Position numbers and translations under genes: made by a program. Of a stretch of DNA of 6,234 nt, positions 4,344 to 6,234 are shown piece by piece (the first letter of the stretch is position 1; each line of letters begins with the position of its first letter). The stretch is from Actinomycetota bacterium. Lineage in GTDB: Bacteria > Actinomycetota > Acidimicrobiia > Acidimicrobiales > AC-14. The stretch lies in contig JAIVIH010000021.1 in the NCBI GenBank assembly GCA_020200615.1, positions 1 to 6,234 of the forward strand, given 5' to 3'. Under the pieces are notes generated by a model. It had not been told where the DNA came from, made no database searches, and worked only from the letters and a program-made list of their open reading frames with translations.

Positions 4344-5960
4344 TCAGCCCCCGGACGCGCCCAGCCACTCGCAGGCCAGCCGCCACCGAGCGGCCAGCTC
4401 CTCGTTGCGGCCCTGGCCGGAGCGGCGGTCGTTGACGTACGAGACCGTCGTCATCATGCCGCCCTGCTGGTGGTACAGGTTGTGGCAGTGCAGCATCCAC
4501 TGACCCGGGTTGTCGGCCACGAAGTCGACCGCCAACCTCTGGTCGGGCCGGATGATGGCCGTGTCCTTGCGGGCCCCCGGCTGACCGGACGGAAGCACAA
4601 CCTGGAAGGTGTGGCCGTGCAGGTGCATCGGGTGGAACATGGTCGTCCGGTTGTTGAAGGCGAGGCGCACCCGCTGCCCCTGCTGGATCTCGAGGGGCTG
4701 GTCGTGGCCGTGGGGTCGTCCGTTGATCGTCCACACGTAGCCCTCCTCGCCTCCGCCCAGCTCGACGACGAACAGGAGATCGGGATCGCCCGCCGGTAGG
4801 CGGACGGACTGGGCGGCGCGGAGCTCGGACAGCTGGAGCACCCGGCCCCGGAGCTCGGCGGGGCGGATGTCCGGACGGGGGACGTCTCCCGGACCGGACC
4901 GGATGACCGCCATGGCCTGGGCGCCCTTGGCCTCGGCCACCGCCACCAGAGGAGTGGCGCCCCCCTGGCCAACGGTCACGAGCACGTCGTAGCGCTCGGC
5001 CATCCCGATCATCAGCGCGTCGACGGTCACCGGGTCGACGGGGAAGCCGTCGGCGTGGGTGACGGTCATGCGGTGGCCGCCGATAGCCACCCGGAACGGC
5101 GTGTCGGCGGCGGCGTTGACGATGCGCAGGCGCAGGCGCTCACCGGGCGCGGCGTCGAAGGTGACGGGTGCGGAGGGCCGCCTGCCGTTGAGCAGGTACA
5201 GCGGGTAGGAAACGTCTCCGCCGGGACTGTCGAGGAGGTCGCTACGGGGACCACCTCCCGCTCCTTCGGCGAGGTGGGCGGCGTGGGGGCCCTCTCCCCG
5301 GCGGAGCTGATCGAGGCTCTCTTCCGGGGACTGGCCCAGGCCGTCGGTCCAGTCGTCCAGCACCACGACGTACTCGCGGTCGTACCCCCCCGGCTCGGCC
5401 GGATCCTCGATCACGAGGGGGGCGTACAGGCCCCGGTCGAGCTGCAGCCCGCTGTGGGGGTGGAACCAGTACGTGCCCGGGTCGGGCACGGCGAAGTCGT
5501 AGGTGAAGGTGGCGCCGGGGGCCACCGGAGGTTGGGTCACCTCGGGCACGCCGTCCATGTCGTTGCGCAGGGCGACTCCGTGCCAGTGGATGGTCGTGGC
5601 CTCGGGCAGGTCGTTGGTGAACCGGGCCCGGACGACCTCACCTGCCCGCACCCGGATCTCGCCGCCGGGAACGCTCGAGCCGTACGCCCACGTGGTGGCG
5701 TTCAGGCCGCCCAGGTCGACACGGGCCGAACCGGCGGTGATGGCGAACTCCCGCACCGGCGCGCCGGACCGGCGCCGGCTGCGCTCGGCGATGGCGACCG
5801 CCTCGTCGGAAGGGCCCACCGGTGGCCGCCTGCCCACGGTGCCTCCGCACCCGGCCACCACCAGGCCCGCGGCGGCGGCACCGTTCATGGCCAGGAACCG
5901 GCGGCGGGAGAGGGACCCAAGGTTCACAGGAGCGGATACTACGAAGGGCGGATCCGCCAT
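4344..5960 (-). CDS. Tat-exported multicopper oxidase (laccase/CueO-like)
   Basis: A 538-residue three-domain multicopper oxidase, which would oxidise a substrate (Cu(I), phenols, metals or a protein donor) and reduce oxygen to water outside the cytoplasm. Numbered from ATG 5960: twin-arginine motif SRRRFL (18-23), hydrophobic stretch with lipobox-like VVAGC (34-38), HWHG (125-128), HPHSG (167-171), HPMHLHGH (443-450) and HCHNLYHQQGGM (491-502). The type 1 ligands are His443, Cys492, His497 and Met502; all eight histidines of the trinuclear centre are present. The methionine-rich insertion of CueO is not seen, so a cuprous-oxidase role is not assured. A tail of about 30 residues follows the last motif. 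Starts are ambiguous: GTG 5969, ATG 5960 or GTG 5927, the last giving a compact Tat n-region; none has a clear ribosome binding site. The stop is 3 bp from the convergent cupredoxin stop. Substrate unknown. Confidence 0.93.
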   Translation of the reverse strand: MADPPFVVSAPVNLGSLSRRRFLAMNGAAAAGLVVAGCGGTVGRRPPVGPSDEAVAIAERSRRRSGAPVREFAITAGSARVDLGGLNATTWAYGSSVPGGEIRVRAGEVVRARFTNDLPEATTIHWHGVALRNDMDGVPEVTQPPVAPGATFTYDFAVPDPGTYWFHPHSGLQLDRGLYAPLVIEDPAEPGGYDREYVVVLDDWTDGLGQSPEESLDQLRRGEGPHAAHLAEGAGGGPRSDLLDSPGGDVSYPLYLLNGRRPSAPVTFDAAPGERLRLRIVNAAADTPFRVAIGGHRMTVTHADGFPVDPVTVDALMIGMAERYDVLVTVGQGGATPLVAVAEAKGAQAMAVIRSGPGDVPRPDIRPAELRGRVLQLSELRAAQSVRLPAGDPDLLFVVELGGGEEGYVWTINGRPHGHDQPLEIQQGQRVRLAFNNRTTMFHPMHLHGHTFQVVLPSGQPGARKDTAIIRPDQRLAVDFVADNPGQWMLHCHNLYHQQGGMMTTVSYVNDRRSGQGRNEELAARWRLACEWLGASGG

Positions 5961-5976
5961 CCTGCGCACCCGAGGG

Positions 5977-6008
5977 CTGACACCTATATGACGATTGGCA
6001 CTATTGCC
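5977..6008. promoter_or_regulatory. Divergent promoter region with small dyad
   Basis: The 80-bp gap between the oxidase and the rightmost gene is the only AT-richer spot nearby. On the plus strand CTGACA (5977-5982) matches 5 of 6 of a -35 element, but the -10 about 17 bases later (ACTATT, 6000-6005) is poor. On the minus strand TATAGG (complement of 5983-5988) could be a -10, with no good -35. A short dyad GGCA-CTAT-TGCC (5997-6008) could be an operator. Weak evidence for each element. Confidence 0.3.
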
Positions 6009-6040
6009 GGCCGTCCGGGCTGGCGGCTAGACGGGCGTCC

Positions 6041-6234
6041 ATGAACGCACGACGAGTTGTGGTGGGTACGCTGGCGATGGCGCTCCTGGCCGGGTCGTGT
6101 GGATCCGAGGAGGGCAAGGGCACGGCCAAGCCTGCGGCTGCGGTGTTCGTGAACCAGCGGGACAGGGTGCTGCCCCTTTCCCGGGCCCACGAGGCCCCCG
6201 CCCTGCTCATCGACAAGGACGACCGGAACACGGT
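6041..6234 (+). CDS. Start of a putative lipoprotein gene, cut by the window edge
   Basis: The frame is open from ATG 6041 to the right edge (64 full codons), with G or C at most third positions, as in neighbouring genes. The product starts with a typical export signal: basic n-region MNARR, hydrophobic segment VVVGTLAMALLAG, then a lipobox-like AGSC with Cys20, and a short Gly/Glu/Lys linker. The mature part begins AAVFVNQRDRVLPLSRAH (33-50) and continues with LLIDKDDRNTV (56-65, the last codon incomplete). The 'ID..D.NTV' phrase recalls BNR/beta-propeller proteins, but too little is present to assign a family. The gene is divergent from the multicopper oxidase, so the two may share regulation. 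It has only a weak GGG-type ribosome binding site. Function not recognised. Confidence 0.7.
   Translation, partial: MNARRVVVGTLAMALLAGSCGSEEGKGTAKPAAAVFVNQRDRVLPLSRAHEAPALLIDKDDRNT

Noticed and set aside
5055..6044. 329-residue plus-strand ORF opposite the multicopper oxidase
   Set aside because: It is Gly/Val/His-rich without a domain and lies over the Tat signal and first copper motifs of a clear oxidase gene.

Overview
This is a gene-dense, very GC-rich chromosomal window. It most likely comes from a high-GC actinobacterium, possibly of the Acidimicrobiia type; that placement is my inference. It rests on strong third-position GC, GTG starts, a mycobacterial-style imuA/imuB pair, a GAAC-N4-GTTC LexA box, and a probably leaderless promoter. 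No rRNA, tRNA, CRISPR array, insertion sequence or phage gene was seen. No gene-free stretch exceeds 300 bases; the longest is about 150 bases, upstream of imuA.

Layout from left to right: (1) A minus-strand MoxR-family AAA+ ATPase (4-960), whose usual partner genes would lie off the left edge. (2) A divergent small plus-strand protein (1045-1371) that resembles the N-terminal domain of Nfu/NifU iron-sulfur scaffolds but lacks the CxxC domain. (3) A 150-bp intergenic stretch holding two copies of a 36-bp hairpin-forming repeat, another strong hairpin, and an SOS promoter. (4) imuA-like (1522-2268) and imuB-like (2273-3829), accessory genes of the mutagenic translesion 'mutasome'. Their usual third partner, dnaE2/imuC, is not in the window. 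(5) A cupredoxin lipoprotein gene (3852-4340), only 22 bp after imuB and with a strong ribosome binding site. (6) A convergent Tat-exported three-domain multicopper oxidase (4344-5969 including the upstream start; 5960 preferred). (7) The beginning of another lipoprotein gene (6041 to the right edge), divergent from the oxidase.

Two functional themes meet here. One is DNA-damage-induced mutagenesis: a LexA box between -35 and -10 elements should repress imuA-imuB until SOS induction. ImuA and ImuB are expected to be non-catalytic adaptors that work with a DnaE2 encoded elsewhere. The other is cell-surface copper redox chemistry. The cupredoxin and the oxidase both carry lipoprotein signals and complete copper ligand sets, so electron transfer between them outside the membrane is plausible but unproven. 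The odd point is the lack of any visible terminator between imuB and the cupredoxin gene, which may place a copper protein under SOS control.

No wholly new system is evident. The best leads are the possible SOS-cupredoxin linkage, the divergent beta-clamp motif in ImuB, the 15-bp repeat array in the ImuA tail, and the structured repeat pair before imuA.
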